64,000 nucleotides of DNA, from assembly GCA_910584055.1 (NCBI GenBank), contig CAJTZS010000021.1, positions 6,976 to 70,975 on the forward strand. The letters are read 5' to 3'. Under the pieces are notes generated by a model. That model ran no database searches. It worked only from the letters and a program-made list of their open reading frames with translations, and was not told the DNA's origin. Of this stretch, positions 42,923 to 52,421 are shown one piece after another. The stretch comes from an uncultured Muribaculaceae bacterium. Lineage in GTDB: Bacteria; Bacteroidota; Bacteroidia; Bacteroidales; Muribaculaceae. The stretch's first letter is position 1. Every line of letters begins with the position of its first letter. The translations under genes and the position numbers were made by a program.

Positions 42923-44452
42923 ATGGAACGCAAAGTAAGAGTACGTTTTGCCCCCTCTCCCACGGGTCCGCTGCATATCGGCGGAGTCCGCACGGCTTTA
43001 TATAACTATCTGTTCGCTCGCGCAAATGGCGGCGACATGATACTTCGTATCGAAGATACCGACTCCCGCCGCTTCGTGCCGGGGGCTGAAGAATATATCA
43101 ACGAATCGCTGGCGTGGCTCGGCATCGGCATAGATGAAGGTGTTCGCGAGGGTGGTAACTATGGTCCCTACAAACAGAGCCAACGTCGTGACATTTATCG
43201 CGAATATGTAAAGGTTCTTCTGGATGCGGATAAGGCATACATCGCTTTCGACACGCCCGAAGAGCTTGAGGCTGCACGCACTGCTACTCCGAATTTCCAA
43301 TATGATGCCTCTACACGTGGATCTATGCGCAACTCTCTGACAATGCCGAAAGAGGAGGTCAAGGCATTGATCAACGGTGGAGCCCAGTACGTGGTGCGTT
43401 TCAAGATCGAGCCTGACCGCGAAGTCAAGGTGAACGATCTCATTCGCGGTGAAGTGACTGTGAATTCCTCGATTCTTGATGACAAGGTGCTTTATAAGAG
43501 CGCAGATGATCTTCCCACATATCATCTCGCCAATATCGTGGATGACCACCTGATGGAGGTTAGCCATGTGATTCGCGGAGAGGAATGGTTGCCTTCCGCC
43601 CCTCTTCATGTGCTTCTTTACGAAGCTTTCGGATGGAGCGATACAATGCCGCAGTTTGTGCATCTCCCTCTGCTCCTGAAACCGGTAGGCAACGGTAAGC
43701 TTTCCAAACGTGACGGCGACAAACTCGGTTTCCCCGTGTTCCCCCTCGAATGGCATGACCCCAAATCGGGGGAAATCTCTTCAGGCTATCGTGAGAAAGG
43801 ATATCTTCCGGAGGCGGTTGTCAATTTCCTTGCCCTATTGGGATGGAATCCCGGTGATGACTCCGAACTTATGGACATGGATGAGCTTATCCGTAAATTC
43901 TCTTTCGACCATTGCTCTAAAGCCGGTGCGAAATTTGACTATCAGAAAGGGATATGGTTCAATCATGAATACCTTATGCGTACACCCGATGAGGAGCTGG
44001 CGCGCCTCTTCCTCCCTATACTTGAGGAAAAGGGAATCAACGGGTTTACCCCGGAATATGTTGCCCGCGCTCTCGGCATGGTCAAGAGCCGTGCGAATCT
44101 CGTCCCCGATCTGTGGGATCAGGCCGACTTCTTCTTTGTGGCTCCGGAGACATATGCCGAAAAGGATGTGCGTAAACGTTGGAGCGCCGACACTCCGCGC
44201 ATCATGGAGGAACTGATCGGTGTGCTCGCCGGTATCGATGACATGACATCGGCTAATGCCGAAAAGGTCGTGCTCGACTGGATTGCGGGGAACGGGTATC
44301 ATCTCGGCAATGTGATGAACGCGTTCCGTCTCGCAGTCGTCGGCGCATGCCGCGGCCCGCACATGTTTGATATAACGGAGCTGATGCCGAAAGCTGAGAT
44401 CGAGGCCCGTATCCGTAAGGCTATAGAAACAATCCCGACACCGGAGAAATGA
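42923..44452 (+). CDS. gltX: Glutamyl-tRNA synthetase
   Basis: A 509-residue class I synthetase charging tRNA-Glu. The HIGH motif is PTGPLHIGGVRTALYN near the N-terminus and the KMSKS loop is KLSKRDGDK. A helical anticodon-binding domain follows, and the length is typical of Bacteroidota. It overlaps waaA by 4 bp (ATGA), so translation is coupled. Confidence 0.95.
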   Translation: MERKVRVRFAPSPTGPLHIGGVRTALYNYLFARANGGDMILRIEDTDSRRFVPGAEEYINESLAWLGIGIDEGVREGGNYGPYKQSQRRDIYREYVKVLLDADKAYIAFDTPEELEAARTATPNFQYDASTRGSMRNSLTMPKEEVKALINGGAQYVVRFKIEPDREVKVNDLIRGEVTVNSSILDDKVLYKSADDLPTYHLANIVDDHLMEVSHVIRGEEWLPSAPLHVLLYEAFGWSDTMPQFVHLPLLLKPVGNGKLSKRDGDKLGFPVFPLEWHDPKSGEISSGYREKGYLPEAVVNFLALLGWNPGDDSELMDMDELIRKFSFDHCSKAGAKFDYQKGIWFNHEYLMRTPDEELARLFLPILEEKGINGFTPEYVARALGMVKSRANLVPDLWDQADFFFVAPETYAEKDVRKRWSADTPRIMEELIGVLAGIDDMTSANAEKVVLDWIAGNGYHLGNVMNAFRLAVVGACRGPHMFDITELMPKAEIEARIRKAIETIPTPEK

Positions 44453-45759
44453 GAGTGCCCCGTCTGAAAGAGGTGAGGGGATTCCTCGCCGAAGGTTGCA
44501 GACAGCTCCTTGAGAAACCCCTTTATTCGGGGGCTATCTCTGCATTTGGTGCAGGGGTCAGGGTTGCCGCTGTCAGAAATCCGAAGGCGCGACTGCTCGC
44601 CCGGGGTCAGAAAGATATATGGCGCAAGCTTGACGAGAATATAGACTCCTCGTCGAAGTATATATGGATTCACGCCGCTTCCTTAGGAGAATTCGAACAG
44701 GGACGTCCGATTATTGAGAAGATCAGGAAGGAACGTCCGGAATATAGGATATTGCTTACCTTTTTCTCACCCTCGGGATATGAGGTGCGCAAGGACTATG
44801 CGGGAGCGGACTGCGTCTGCTATCTGCCGTTTGACACCCCCGGCAGGGTGAAGCGTTTCATCGACAAGGTTAATCCTGAGATGGCGATATTCGTCAAGTA
44901 TGAGTTCTGGCGTAATTATCTGCATGAACTTTGGCGTCGCCAAGTTCCGACATATCTTGTAAGCGCGGTTTTCCGACCGGACCAGTTCTTCTTTAAGAAG
45001 CGCAGTGCATGGTATGGATTATGGTTGAAATGGTATACGCGAATTTTTGTGCAGGATGAACGCAGCAAGCAACTGCTTGCGGGGATTGGGGTGGATGCCG
45101 TGGATGTCTGCGGTGACACCCGTTTCGACCGTGTGTCCGACATACGGGCAGCGGGGAAACCGATCCCACTGATTGAGAGTTTCACGCGTCGCAATGACAA
45201 GGACCGTCCCGTAGTGATGATGGCCGGAAGCAGCTGGCCGGAGGATGAGGCTGTATATTCCGAATGGTTTGACAGACATCCACGTCTGAAGCTTGTGATC
45301 GCGCCTCACGAATTCGAGGCTGAACGTCTTGAAACGCTGAAAAAACTTTTCAGCAATGGTGTGGTGCTGATGAGCGAGGCGAAGGTAAACCCTCAGCTTG
45401 TTGATGACGCCCAGGTTTTGGTTATCGATTGTTTCGGACTGCTTTCTTCTGCTTATGCCTACTGCGATGTGGCGTATGTCGGGGGAGGATTCGGGGCAGG
45501 ACTCCACAATATCAACGAGGCTGCGGTATACGATGTGCCGGTAATTTATGGCCCCAACAACGCCAAGTTTATAGAGGCGCGAGAGATGGCGGAATCAGGC
45601 GGAGGTATTCCCATAGCCTCAAAAGAGGATTTCGAACGCGAGGCTGACATCCTCTTCTTCAATGCTTCGGAACGTGAGCGGAGGGGAAAACTTGCAGGAG
45701 AGTATATCCGTGGCAAGATAGGAGCGACTGAAAAGATATTTAAAGCCTTACGTCTATAA
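44449..45759 (+). CDS. waaA: 3-deoxy-D-manno-octulosonic acid (Kdo) transferase
   Basis: A 436-residue GT-B glycosyltransferase that attaches Kdo to lipid A at the inner membrane, starting the LPS core. The N-terminal membrane-associated region is followed by WIHAASLGEFEQGRP, which carries the conserved Glu of the active site. C-terminal YVGGGFGAGLHNINEAAVYDVP is the CMP-Kdo-binding segment. The start overlaps the gltX stop. Confidence 0.93.
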   Translation: MRVPRLKEVRGFLAEGCRQLLEKPLYSGAISAFGAGVRVAAVRNPKARLLARGQKDIWRKLDENIDSSSKYIWIHAASLGEFEQGRPIIEKIRKERPEYRILLTFFSPSGYEVRKDYAGADCVCYLPFDTPGRVKRFIDKVNPEMAIFVKYEFWRNYLHELWRRQVPTYLVSAVFRPDQFFFKKRSAWYGLWLKWYTRIFVQDERSKQLLAGIGVDAVDVCGDTRFDRVSDIRAAGKPIPLIESFTRRNDKDRPVVMMAGSSWPEDEAVYSEWFDRHPRLKLVIAPHEFEAERLETLKKLFSNGVVLMSEAKVNPQLVDDAQVLVIDCFGLLSSAYAYCDVAYVGGGFGAGLHNINEAAVYDVPVIYGPNNAKFIEAREMAESGGGIPIASKEDFEREADILFFNASERERRGKLAGEYIRGKIGATEKIFKALRL

Positions 45760-45769
45760 TAATAAATTT

Positions 45770-47734
45770 ATGAAATCTAAATCAATAAAACTCATCGCAT
45801 TTGCAATGGCGGCGACCATGACGGCCTCAGCCGCTGTGGCTTCCAAGACCCTTACAATCAATACATCGAAAAAGGGCGCGGAGATTCCAACTACAATGTA
45901 TGGACTTTTCTTCGAAGACATCAACTTCGGTGCAGACGGCGGTCTGTACGCCGAGAAAGTGAAGAACCGTTCGTTCGAGTTTGCCAATCCGCTGCAAGGA
46001 TGGCAGATTGCCGGTAAGGTCGAAGTTAAGAATGACGGACCTTTTGAACGAAATCCGCATTATGTGGAGCTGAAGCCTTCCGGTCACAGTGACAAACATA
46101 CCGCCCTCTTGAATGACGGTTTTTTCGGGGTTTCTTTCGAAAAGGATTCTGTCTATGATTTCACCGTTTACGCACGGGTGCCCGATGGCGGTAAATCAAA
46201 AATTGAGGTTCAGCTTGTAAACGAGGCTACATCCGGAGGTACGCAGGTTGCGGCTTCTAAGAAGATTGAAATTTCGGGTAAGGAATGGAAGCGTTATCAA
46301 TGTGCGCTGACGCCCGGCCGGACCACCGTCAAGGGAAAACTGCGCATCTTTCTCAAGAAACCGGAAACCACAGTCGATCTTGAGCATATCTCACTTTTCC
46401 CGAAGAATAATATCGGCGGACTGCGTACCGATCTCGTCAAGCGTCTCGCCGACCTCAAGCCAGGGGTGTTCCGCTTTCCCGGCGGCTGTATTGTGGAGGG
46501 TACGGATCTCGCCTCCCGTTATCAGTGGAAAAACACTGTGGGCGCGCCGGAGAACCGTCCGCTGAATGAGAACCGCTGGCAATATACATTCACGCATCAT
46601 TTCTTCCCCGACTATTATCAGACTTATGGTCTTGGTTTCTATGAGTATTTTGTGCTCAGTGAACTTCTTGGCGCGGCTCCGCTGCCGGTCTTGAATGTCG
46701 GTCTTTCGTGTCAGTATCAGAATCACGACATGTCGGCGCATGTGCCGGTGAATGAACTTGATCCATATATTCAAGACGCTCTCGACCTCATAGAATTCGC
46801 CAATGGACCGGTCTCTTCCAAGTGGGGCGCTCTCCGTGCAGAAATGGGACATCCTGAACCTTTTGGGCTCAAATATCTCGGTGTTGGCAATGAGCAGTGG
46901 GGACCTGAATATGTGGAGCGTCTCGCCCCGTTTGTGAAGGCAATCCGTTCGAAGTATCCTGATATAAGGATTATAGGTTCGTCCGGCCCGGATTCAGAGG
47001 GTGATAAATTCGACTATCTATGGCCGGAGATGAAGAAACTTAAGGTTGATCTTGTGGATGAACATTTCTATCGTCCGGATGAATGGTTTCTGAGTCAGGG
47101 CACGCGTTATGACAATTACGACCGCAAAGGTCCCAAGGTGTTTGCCGGCGAATATGCCTGCCACACCAAAGGGCATAACCAGAATCATTTCGGTGCAGCG
47201 CTTTGCGAAGCGGCGTTCATGACAGGTCTGGAGCGTAATGCAGACGTTGTTGAGATGGCGACCTATGCTCCCCTTTTCGCGCATGTGGAAGGCTGGCAGT
47301 GGCGTCCCGACATGATATGGTTCGACAATCTCCGCAGCATGCCTACTGCAAGCTATTATGTGCAACAGATGTATGGCCACAACCGTGGTTCGCGCGTTGT
47401 GCCAACAACTCTCGGGAAACAGCCTGCGGCCGGTCTGGAGGGGCAGGACGGTATCTTCGCTACCACTGCATATGACAACGATACCAAGGATTATATAGTG
47501 AAGATTGCAAACACTTCCGACGGTGCACAGGAAATCAAGCTCGATTTCAAGGGATATAAAGGTAAATTCACACGAATGACAGTCGAGACACTCCATGCCG
47601 ATGATAAGACGGAGAACACACTCGACAATCCTGACAGAGTGAGACCGGAGAAGAGAGAGGAGTCGATAGCTCCCACATCCACGCCTGTTGTGAATGTGCC
47701 AGCAAAAACATTTGCAATCTATCGATTCAATTAA
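45770..47734 (+). CDS. Secreted GH51 alpha-L-arabinofuranosidase
   Basis: A 654-residue glycoside hydrolase family 51 enzyme that releases arabinofuranose from plant arabinan or arabinoxylan. It has a signal peptide (about 24 residues) and MYGLFFEDINFGADGGLYAE, a carbohydrate-binding-like insert (about 80-200), then the barrel with acid/base Glu 375 (VGNEQW) and nucleophile Glu 461 (FAGEYAC), and a C-terminal beta domain. It starts 10 bp after waaA, an odd partner for an LPS gene, with no susC/susD pair nearby. Its TAA stop opens a heptamer array. Confidence 0.92.
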   Translation: MKSKSIKLIAFAMAATMTASAAVASKTLTINTSKKGAEIPTTMYGLFFEDINFGADGGLYAEKVKNRSFEFANPLQGWQIAGKVEVKNDGPFERNPHYVELKPSGHSDKHTALLNDGFFGVSFEKDSVYDFTVYARVPDGGKSKIEVQLVNEATSGGTQVAASKKIEISGKEWKRYQCALTPGRTTVKGKLRIFLKKPETTVDLEHISLFPKNNIGGLRTDLVKRLADLKPGVFRFPGGCIVEGTDLASRYQWKNTVGAPENRPLNENRWQYTFTHHFFPDYYQTYGLGFYEYFVLSELLGAAPLPVLNVGLSCQYQNHDMSAHVPVNELDPYIQDALDLIEFANGPVSSKWGALRAEMGHPEPFGLKYLGVGNEQWGPEYVERLAPFVKAIRSKYPDIRIIGSSGPDSEGDKFDYLWPEMKKLKVDLVDEHFYRPDEWFLSQGTRYDNYDRKGPKVFAGEYACHTKGHNQNHFGAALCEAAFMTGLERNADVVEMATYAPLFAHVEGWQWRPDMIWFDNLRSMPTASYYVQQMYGHNRGSRVVPTTLGKQPAAGLEGQDGIFATTAYDNDTKDYIVKIANTSDGAQEIKLDFKGYKGKFTRMTVETLHADDKTENTLDNPDRVRPEKREESIAPTSTPVVNVPAKTFAIYRFN

Positions 47735-47766
47735 ACATTAAACATTTCACATTAAACATTTAATAC
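47732..47766 (+). repeat. Heptamer array from the arabinofuranosidase stop
   Basis: TAAACAT (its TAA is the stop), TAAACAT, TTCACAT, TAAACAT, TTAATAC, ending just before the aldolase start. Confidence 0.65.
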
Positions 47767-47770
47767 AACC

Positions 47771-48430
47771 GTGGCAAGATTTGACAAATTAGAAGTATTG
47801 AAGAAGATGGAAGCGGCTCCGATGGTGCCCGTCTTCTATCACAAGGATGCCGAAGTGGCAAAGGCTGTTGTTAAAGCATGCTATGAGGGGGGTGTCCGTC
47901 TGTTCGAATTCACCAACCGTGGCGACTTTGCCCACGAGGTGTTTGAAGAAGTTGTGAAATACGCGGCAGTGGAATGCCCTGAGATGGCAGTGGGTGTAGG
48001 TTCTGTTGTCGAACCGGCAACCGCCGCGCTCTATATGCAATTAGGGGCTTGTTTCGTGGTCGGCCCGCTTTTCAACGCAGAAGTGGCAAAGACCTGCAAC
48101 CGCCGCGGAGTGCCATATATCCCCGGATGTGGCAGCGTGTCGGAAGTGGGTTGGGCGCAGGAAGCCGGATGTGAAGTCTGCAAGGTTTTCCCCGGCGATG
48201 TGCTCGGCCCCAAACTCGTGAAAGGGCTGGTGGCTCCGATGCCATGGTCTAAACTGATGGTTACGGGCGGTGTAGAGCCTACGGAAGATAACCTTAAATC
48301 CTGGTTCAGCGCGGGCGCATTCTGTGTAGGGATGGGTTCGAAACTCTTCCCCAAGGAAGTGGTCGCTGCAGGCGACTGGGGTGTAGTCACCGCGAAATGC
48401 CGCGACTGTTTCACCTGGATACAGCGTTAA
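47771..48430 (+). CDS. eda: KDPG/KHG aldolase
   Basis: A 219-residue class I aldolase splitting 2-keto-3-deoxy-6-phosphogluconate (and 4-hydroxy-2-oxoglutarate) to pyruvate plus an aldehyde. The active-site residues are visible: Glu 46 and Arg 50 in FEFTNRG, and the Schiff-base Lys 138 in CKVFPGDVLGPKL. The start is GTG. It follows the arabinofuranosidase on the same strand and meets the DUF2461 gene tail to tail with a 4-bp overlap. No uronate pathway genes adjoin. Confidence 0.92.
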   Translation: MARFDKLEVLKKMEAAPMVPVFYHKDAEVAKAVVKACYEGGVRLFEFTNRGDFAHEVFEEVVKYAAVECPEMAVGVGSVVEPATAALYMQLGACFVVGPLFNAEVAKTCNRRGVPYIPGCGSVSEVGWAQEAGCEVCKVFPGDVLGPKLVKGLVAPMPWSKLMVTGGVEPTEDNLKSWFSAGAFCVGMGSKLFPKEVVAAGDWGVVTAKCRDCFTWIQR

Positions 48431-49104
48431 GGATTGGCGAGCCAGGGCTTCTCTTCAAATATGTAATTGATGAAACTGTCGAAGGGTTGTTGGATTCTTA
48501 CATATTTCATTATGTTTTTCACTGCATCGGAAGATTCCATCAACGAGTCGGGGACCGGTGACATTACCGTGTAGTCCCTCGGTTTCAGCAGATCGATATA
48601 TTCCCAATCTTTGGGAAATCCTTTGGGAGCGGTCTTCAATGGATTGCTCCCTACTTCTTTATAGTGCTCTTTGAACTCCGGATTGTTTATTATTTCAAGG
48701 TATTCATCGATGTTGTCGTAGATGGATTGACGGATTTCTTTAAGAAGAGGAGCGGGGGGACACCAGCAACCGCCGCCGATAAACGAACTTCCCGGCTCCA
48801 GATGGATGTAATATCCGCAACGGTAGCTTTTCTTATTGCCGCCGGGACATATGAAGATTCCAATGTGTGTTTTGTAAGGTGTTTTGTCGGGTGAGAAGCG
48901 CGTGTCGCGATAGATGCGGTAGGTGCAGTCCGCCGGTGTCAGACGTGCCGCCTCCGGCTCAACGGTTGCAACAGCGTTTATGAGTTGTTGGGTGAAGGAT
49001 TCAACGGTTGCCTTCACTTTCATGTACCTGTCTTTGTTCGCGTTGAACCATTCCCGGTTGTTGTTCCTTTTTAAATCCTTAAGGAAATCGTATATTTCGT
49101 TCAT
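48427..49104 (-). CDS. DUF2461 family protein
   Basis: A 225-residue cytoplasmic protein of the DUF2461 (TIGR02453) family, function unknown. Diagnostic segments: FLKDLKRNNNREWFNANKDR at the start, YRIYRDTRFSPDKTPYKTHIG and SFIGGGCWCPP. It lies 3 bp downstream of the PorE-like gene and is probably co-transcribed with it. Confidence 0.88.
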   Translation of the reverse strand: MNEIYDFLKDLKRNNNREWFNANKDRYMKVKATVESFTQQLINAVATVEPEAARLTPADCTYRIYRDTRFSPDKTPYKTHIGIFICPGGNKKSYRCGYYIHLEPGSSFIGGGCWCPPAPLLKEIRQSIYDNIDEYLEIINNPEFKEHYKEVGSNPLKTAPKGFPKDWEYIDLLKPRDYTVMSPVPDSLMESSDAVKNIMKYVRIQQPFDSFINYIFEEKPWLANP

Positions 49105-49107
49105 TTG

Positions 49108-51087
49108 TCAATAATATTCGTAATCGATTGAGGTTACTTGGAATTCGGTGCGGCGGTTGATTTGGTCTGCCGCCTCTTGATCTTCGGGGGAGAGGGTCTC
49201 GATGAAGGTCTCGTCAAGCACGGTATCTTCAGCAAATTGCGGATATTCACGGTTGATGCGTTTGGTGACGCGTTTGGGTGTGGACTCGCCATACCCTTTC
49301 CACGTCAGGCGCTTGGGGTCTATGCCTGCGGCTATCAGGTAATCCACCACGCTCTTGGCGCGGCGGTTGGAAAGCTCAATGTTGTATTCGTCCGACCCCT
49401 TGCGGTCTGTATGCGCCCCCATCTCGATGGTGACGTTGGGGTTTTCATTCAGGATCGTCACCATCTCATCAAGCGCCGTCTTTGATTCAGGACGCAGTGT
49501 CGCCTTGTCGAAATCATAGAATATGTTCTCCACAACCTGAGGCTTATTGATGGCGGCGAGTATGAAATCCACGCCGTAGTCTGCATTCTCCTCCTCCATC
49601 CCGGAAGTGAATTCCTGCTTTACGTTGAGATATCCCTTGGCCCCGGCCTTCATCACGTATTTTACTCCGCGTTCAAGTTTGAAGCGGAAAGAGCCGTCAT
49701 CGCGGGCTATCTCCTTCTGGTTGGAGCCATCGTCGCCGACAATGCGGATAATGGCGTTGGGCACCGGCTCTTCATCCTTGTCGAGCACATATCCCGATAT
49801 TGTCACCTTTATTTCCGGCAGCTCAAAACTGTAGATGCTGTCGAATCCACGTGCGTCGCGTCTGTTTGAGCTGAAGAATCCTGATTCCCCCTCTCCGAAC
49901 GTGATTCCGAAATCGTCGCCGCTGCTGTTCATCGGCGTGCCCATATTCTCTACGCTCCATCGTTGCCCAGTGCTGTTGAGTTTTGCCCGGAAAAGGTCGA
50001 GCCCACCGAATCCGGGATGTCCGTCGGAAGAGAAATAGAGTAATGAATCGGTGCGTACATAGGGAAACATCTCATCGCCTGAGGTGTTGATTTGTTCGCC
50101 GAGGTTCTCGAGAGAACCGGTAGGGGACTTGAGGTTGATGCGCCAGATATCTTTTCCTCCGAAGCCTCCCGGCATGTCGGAGCAGAAATAGAGATATGTG
50201 CCGTCGGGGGAAACGGCCGGATGTCCGTAAGCCGACAGGGTATCTGCTGTTATCTCATACTTCTGTGGAGCGCTCCAGGTTGCATCCGAGCGGCGGGAGG
50301 TGTAGATCTCCACTGACGTGTCGGAAGTGGGGGAGCGGCGAGCCACGGTGAGATACATTGTCTGCCCGTCGGGGGAGAAGCTGACAATCCCCTCGTCGGC
50401 ATCGGTATTCAATTCTCCGGCCGCAGGCTCCGGCCGCTGCCATTCCCCTTTTTCGTTTTTAGTGGAGAAAAAGATGTCCGATTTTTTTGTGCCGGTTATT
50501 TCCGACTTGTTTGTGCCTGTGGCTTTCTCTGTTGAGGAGGTGAAATATAGTGTGTTTAGCGTTTTATCGAGATACATAGGTGCGAAGTCCGCACGCTGGG
50601 AATTGAAGATTTTGGCATTCTTCACCACATAGCGTCCTTTCGGCTCTGTCTTGGCTCGGATAGCCCTCTGGCATCCGCGGATTCCCTCTTTTGCGAGTGC
50701 ATCGTCGGGACGCCATTCGAGATATGTCCGGTATGCATCGATTGCAGGCGAATACTTACCTTCTGCCTGTAGCGAGCGACCGAGGTAATAAAATGCCGTC
50801 GAATCTGGATACTCATAACGTATTGCATTCTGATAAGCTGCGGATGCTCGCGGTGCCTGATTGATGCGGCGGTAGCAAGTGGCAAGTTTATATGCCACTT
50901 CCCCTCTCAGCTCGCGCTCATTCTTTGGAGAGAGTTTATTATAGACTGCCCGGTATGTCTTGGCAGCATTGAAGAATTCCCCCCGTTCCATCTGTTCGTT
51001 GGCTTCGGAGAGCTTCGGTGTCTTACAACCGGTGAAGAGCAAGGTTGCGAATGTAATGGCCAATAATGAAAAAGCGTTAAATCTCAT
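49108..51087 (-). CDS. PorE-like TPR/beta-propeller/OmpA lipoprotein
   Basis: A 659-residue lipoprotein (lipobox LFTGC, Cys 21). Domain order: TPR helices (about 25-135), PD40/WD40-type propeller (about 150-400, with repeats such as SFSPDGQTMYLT, AVSPDGTYLYFCSD and YFSSDGHPGFGGLDLF), a carboxypeptidase-regulatory-like beta domain (about 410-500), and a C-terminal OmpA peptidoglycan-binding domain (IFYDFDKATLRPES, then HTDRKGSDEYN). This is the order described for PorE, a type IX secretion component anchored to peptidoglycan. Related lipoproteins share the layout, so the role is inferred. The start codon sits in the loop of a 23-bp inverted repeat. Confidence 0.82.
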   Translation of the reverse strand: MRFNAFSLLAITFATLLFTGCKTPKLSEANEQMERGEFFNAAKTYRAVYNKLSPKNERELRGEVAYKLATCYRRINQAPRASAAYQNAIRYEYPDSTAFYYLGRSLQAEGKYSPAIDAYRTYLEWRPDDALAKEGIRGCQRAIRAKTEPKGRYVVKNAKIFNSQRADFAPMYLDKTLNTLYFTSSTEKATGTNKSEITGTKKSDIFFSTKNEKGEWQRPEPAAGELNTDADEGIVSFSPDGQTMYLTVARRSPTSDTSVEIYTSRRSDATWSAPQKYEITADTLSAYGHPAVSPDGTYLYFCSDMPGGFGGKDIWRINLKSPTGSLENLGEQINTSGDEMFPYVRTDSLLYFSSDGHPGFGGLDLFRAKLNSTGQRWSVENMGTPMNSSGDDFGITFGEGESGFFSSNRRDARGFDSIYSFELPEIKVTISGYVLDKDEEPVPNAIIRIVGDDGSNQKEIARDDGSFRFKLERGVKYVMKAGAKGYLNVKQEFTSGMEEENADYGVDFILAAINKPQVVENIFYDFDKATLRPESKTALDEMVTILNENPNVTIEMGAHTDRKGSDEYNIELSNRRAKSVVDYLIAAGIDPKRLTWKGYGESTPKRVTKRINREYPQFAEDTVLDETFIETLSPEDQEAADQINRRTEFQVTSIDYEYY

Positions 51088-51113
51088 ATTGATTTAACGC
51101 TTTTTCATTATTG
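51061..51113 (-). promoter_or_regulatory. 23-bp inverted repeat enclosing the PorE-like start codon
   Basis: The arms 51061-51083 and 51091-51113 are exact complements (23 bp). The 7-nt loop (51084-51090) contains the start codon (51085-51087). One arm encodes the first residues of the signal peptide. The other lies upstream and also contains a short reading frame ATG AAA AAG CGT TAA. In mRNA the initiation region would be locked in a very stable hairpin. Confidence 0.7.
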
Positions 51114-51144
51114 TTTATTTTAGGTGTGGGTGTTTGACCTTTGC

Positions 51145-51164
51145 GGATGCACCATGGTGCATCC
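51145..51164. repeat. REP-like palindrome
   Basis: A perfect 20-bp palindrome GGATGCACCATGGTGCATCC followed by CTACATTTG, between hpt-adk and the PorE-like gene. Confidence 0.8.
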
Positions 51165-51189
51165 CTACATTTGCCTCGGCAATTCCCGG

Positions 51190-52371
51190 TCACAACCTCT
51201 TCTCTAACCCTTTCACGATGTCGTTGAATATCTCATCGACTATGCCGGAGCCGTTGATAGGTAGATATTTACCTTCTTTTGTGTAATACTCTCGCAAGGG
51301 GTGTGTCTGGTCATGGTAAACTTTGAGGCGGTTCTGGATGGTCTCGGGTGTGTCGTCGGCGCGTCCGGTCTCTTTGCCTCGGCGGATCATGCGATCCATC
51401 AATTCATCTTCGGGAACTTCAAGGCCTATCACGGCGTGAAGGTCGGTGCCGCGTTTTTTCAATAGTTCCTTGAGGGCTTCCGCCTGAGGGATAGTGCGCG
51501 GGAAACCGTCGAATACCACGCCCTTCTTGCCGGCAGCTTCCTTGTCAAGAACGTTGTCGAGGATCTGGATCATGAGGTCGTCCGGGATAAGTTGTCCCTT
51601 TGAGATATAAGAGTCGGCAATCTTTCCCAATTCGGTTCCTCGTTTGATATGGTCGCGTAGAACTTCCCCCGTGGAGATGTGATAAAGCCCGTATTTGTCG
51701 ATGAGCTTTGCGCTTTGAGTGCCTTTGCCGCTACCCGGAGCGCCGAAAAGCACCACATTCATTGTGTCTTTCATATTATTGTCAATATCAATGTTTTCTG
51801 CTTCTTCTTTTATAACATATATATCGGGGAGATTCCTCACCTTGCCATCGAGATCGAGTCCGTAACCGATGATAAACTTAGGAGGGATTGTGAAAGCCAC
51901 GTAATCCGGCTTGAAGCCGGTCTTGCAGCTCTCCGGTTTGTGAAGGAGTGTGGCAAAACGTATCGAGCGCGGGTTGCGCTTGCGTAGGTCATCAATCATC
52001 TTGACGGCTGTCAGGCCGGTGTCTACAATGTCCTCGATAATCACCACATCGCGCCCGGCGATATCCTCTTTAAGCCCGATCACCTCTTTCACCTTCCCGG
52101 TGGATGATGTGCCCTCATAGCTTGAGTATTTCACAAAGGTGATTACCGAATTGTTGATTCCGATTTCGCGGTAGAGGTCGGCAGCAAACATGAAAGCTCC
52201 GTTGAGGACGCAAATGAAAATCGGACAAGAATCTTCGAGGTCGTTACGGATTTCGGAAGCCACGCGTTTCACTTGCTCCGCAATTAAATCTCTTGTCAGG
52301 TATGGCACAAAGGTAAGGCCGTCAACTGTTACAGTATTTTCCATCGATTGTAGAATGGTCTGAGAATGCAT
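51190..52371 (-). CDS. hpt-adk: Hypoxanthine phosphoribosyltransferase-adenylate kinase fusion
   Basis: A 393-residue two-domain purine enzyme. Residues about 10-190 are Hpt, converting hypoxanthine/guanine plus PRPP to IMP/GMP, with PRPP motif VVIIEDIVDTGLT. Residues about 203-393 are adenylate kinase, with P-loop VVLFGAPGSGKGT, GFPRT and a short LID without zinc cysteines. The linker contains MKDTMN, where an internal start could give free Adk. An in-frame ATG at 52344 is an alternative N-terminus. The reading frame is continuous. Fused Adk forms are known in Bacteroidota. Confidence 0.9.
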   Translation of the reverse strand: MHSQTILQSMENTVTVDGLTFVPYLTRDLIAEQVKRVASEIRNDLEDSCPIFICVLNGAFMFAADLYREIGINNSVITFVKYSSYEGTSSTGKVKEVIGLKEDIAGRDVVIIEDIVDTGLTAVKMIDDLRKRNPRSIRFATLLHKPESCKTGFKPDYVAFTIPPKFIIGYGLDLDGKVRNLPDIYVIKEEAENIDIDNNMKDTMNVVLFGAPGSGKGTQSAKLIDKYGLYHISTGEVLRDHIKRGTELGKIADSYISKGQLIPDDLMIQILDNVLDKEAAGKKGVVFDGFPRTIPQAEALKELLKKRGTDLHAVIGLEVPEDELMDRMIRRGKETGRADDTPETIQNRLKVYHDQTHPLREYYTKEGKYLPINGSGIVDEIFNDIVKGLEKRL

Positions 52372-52421
52372 TTATAATTATGAGCCGCGGCGGCATGTTT
52401 CCCGGCTGCCGCTTCTCAATG

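Noticed and set aside
42873..42938. Upstream ORF overlapping the gltX start
   Set aside because: A 21-codon frame beginning at the predicted transcript end is possible, but there is no ribosome binding site and nothing else to support it.
51190..52371. Frameshift or assembly error joining hpt and adk
   Set aside because: The frame is continuous through a normal linker, both domains are complete, and fused forms are known in the phylum.
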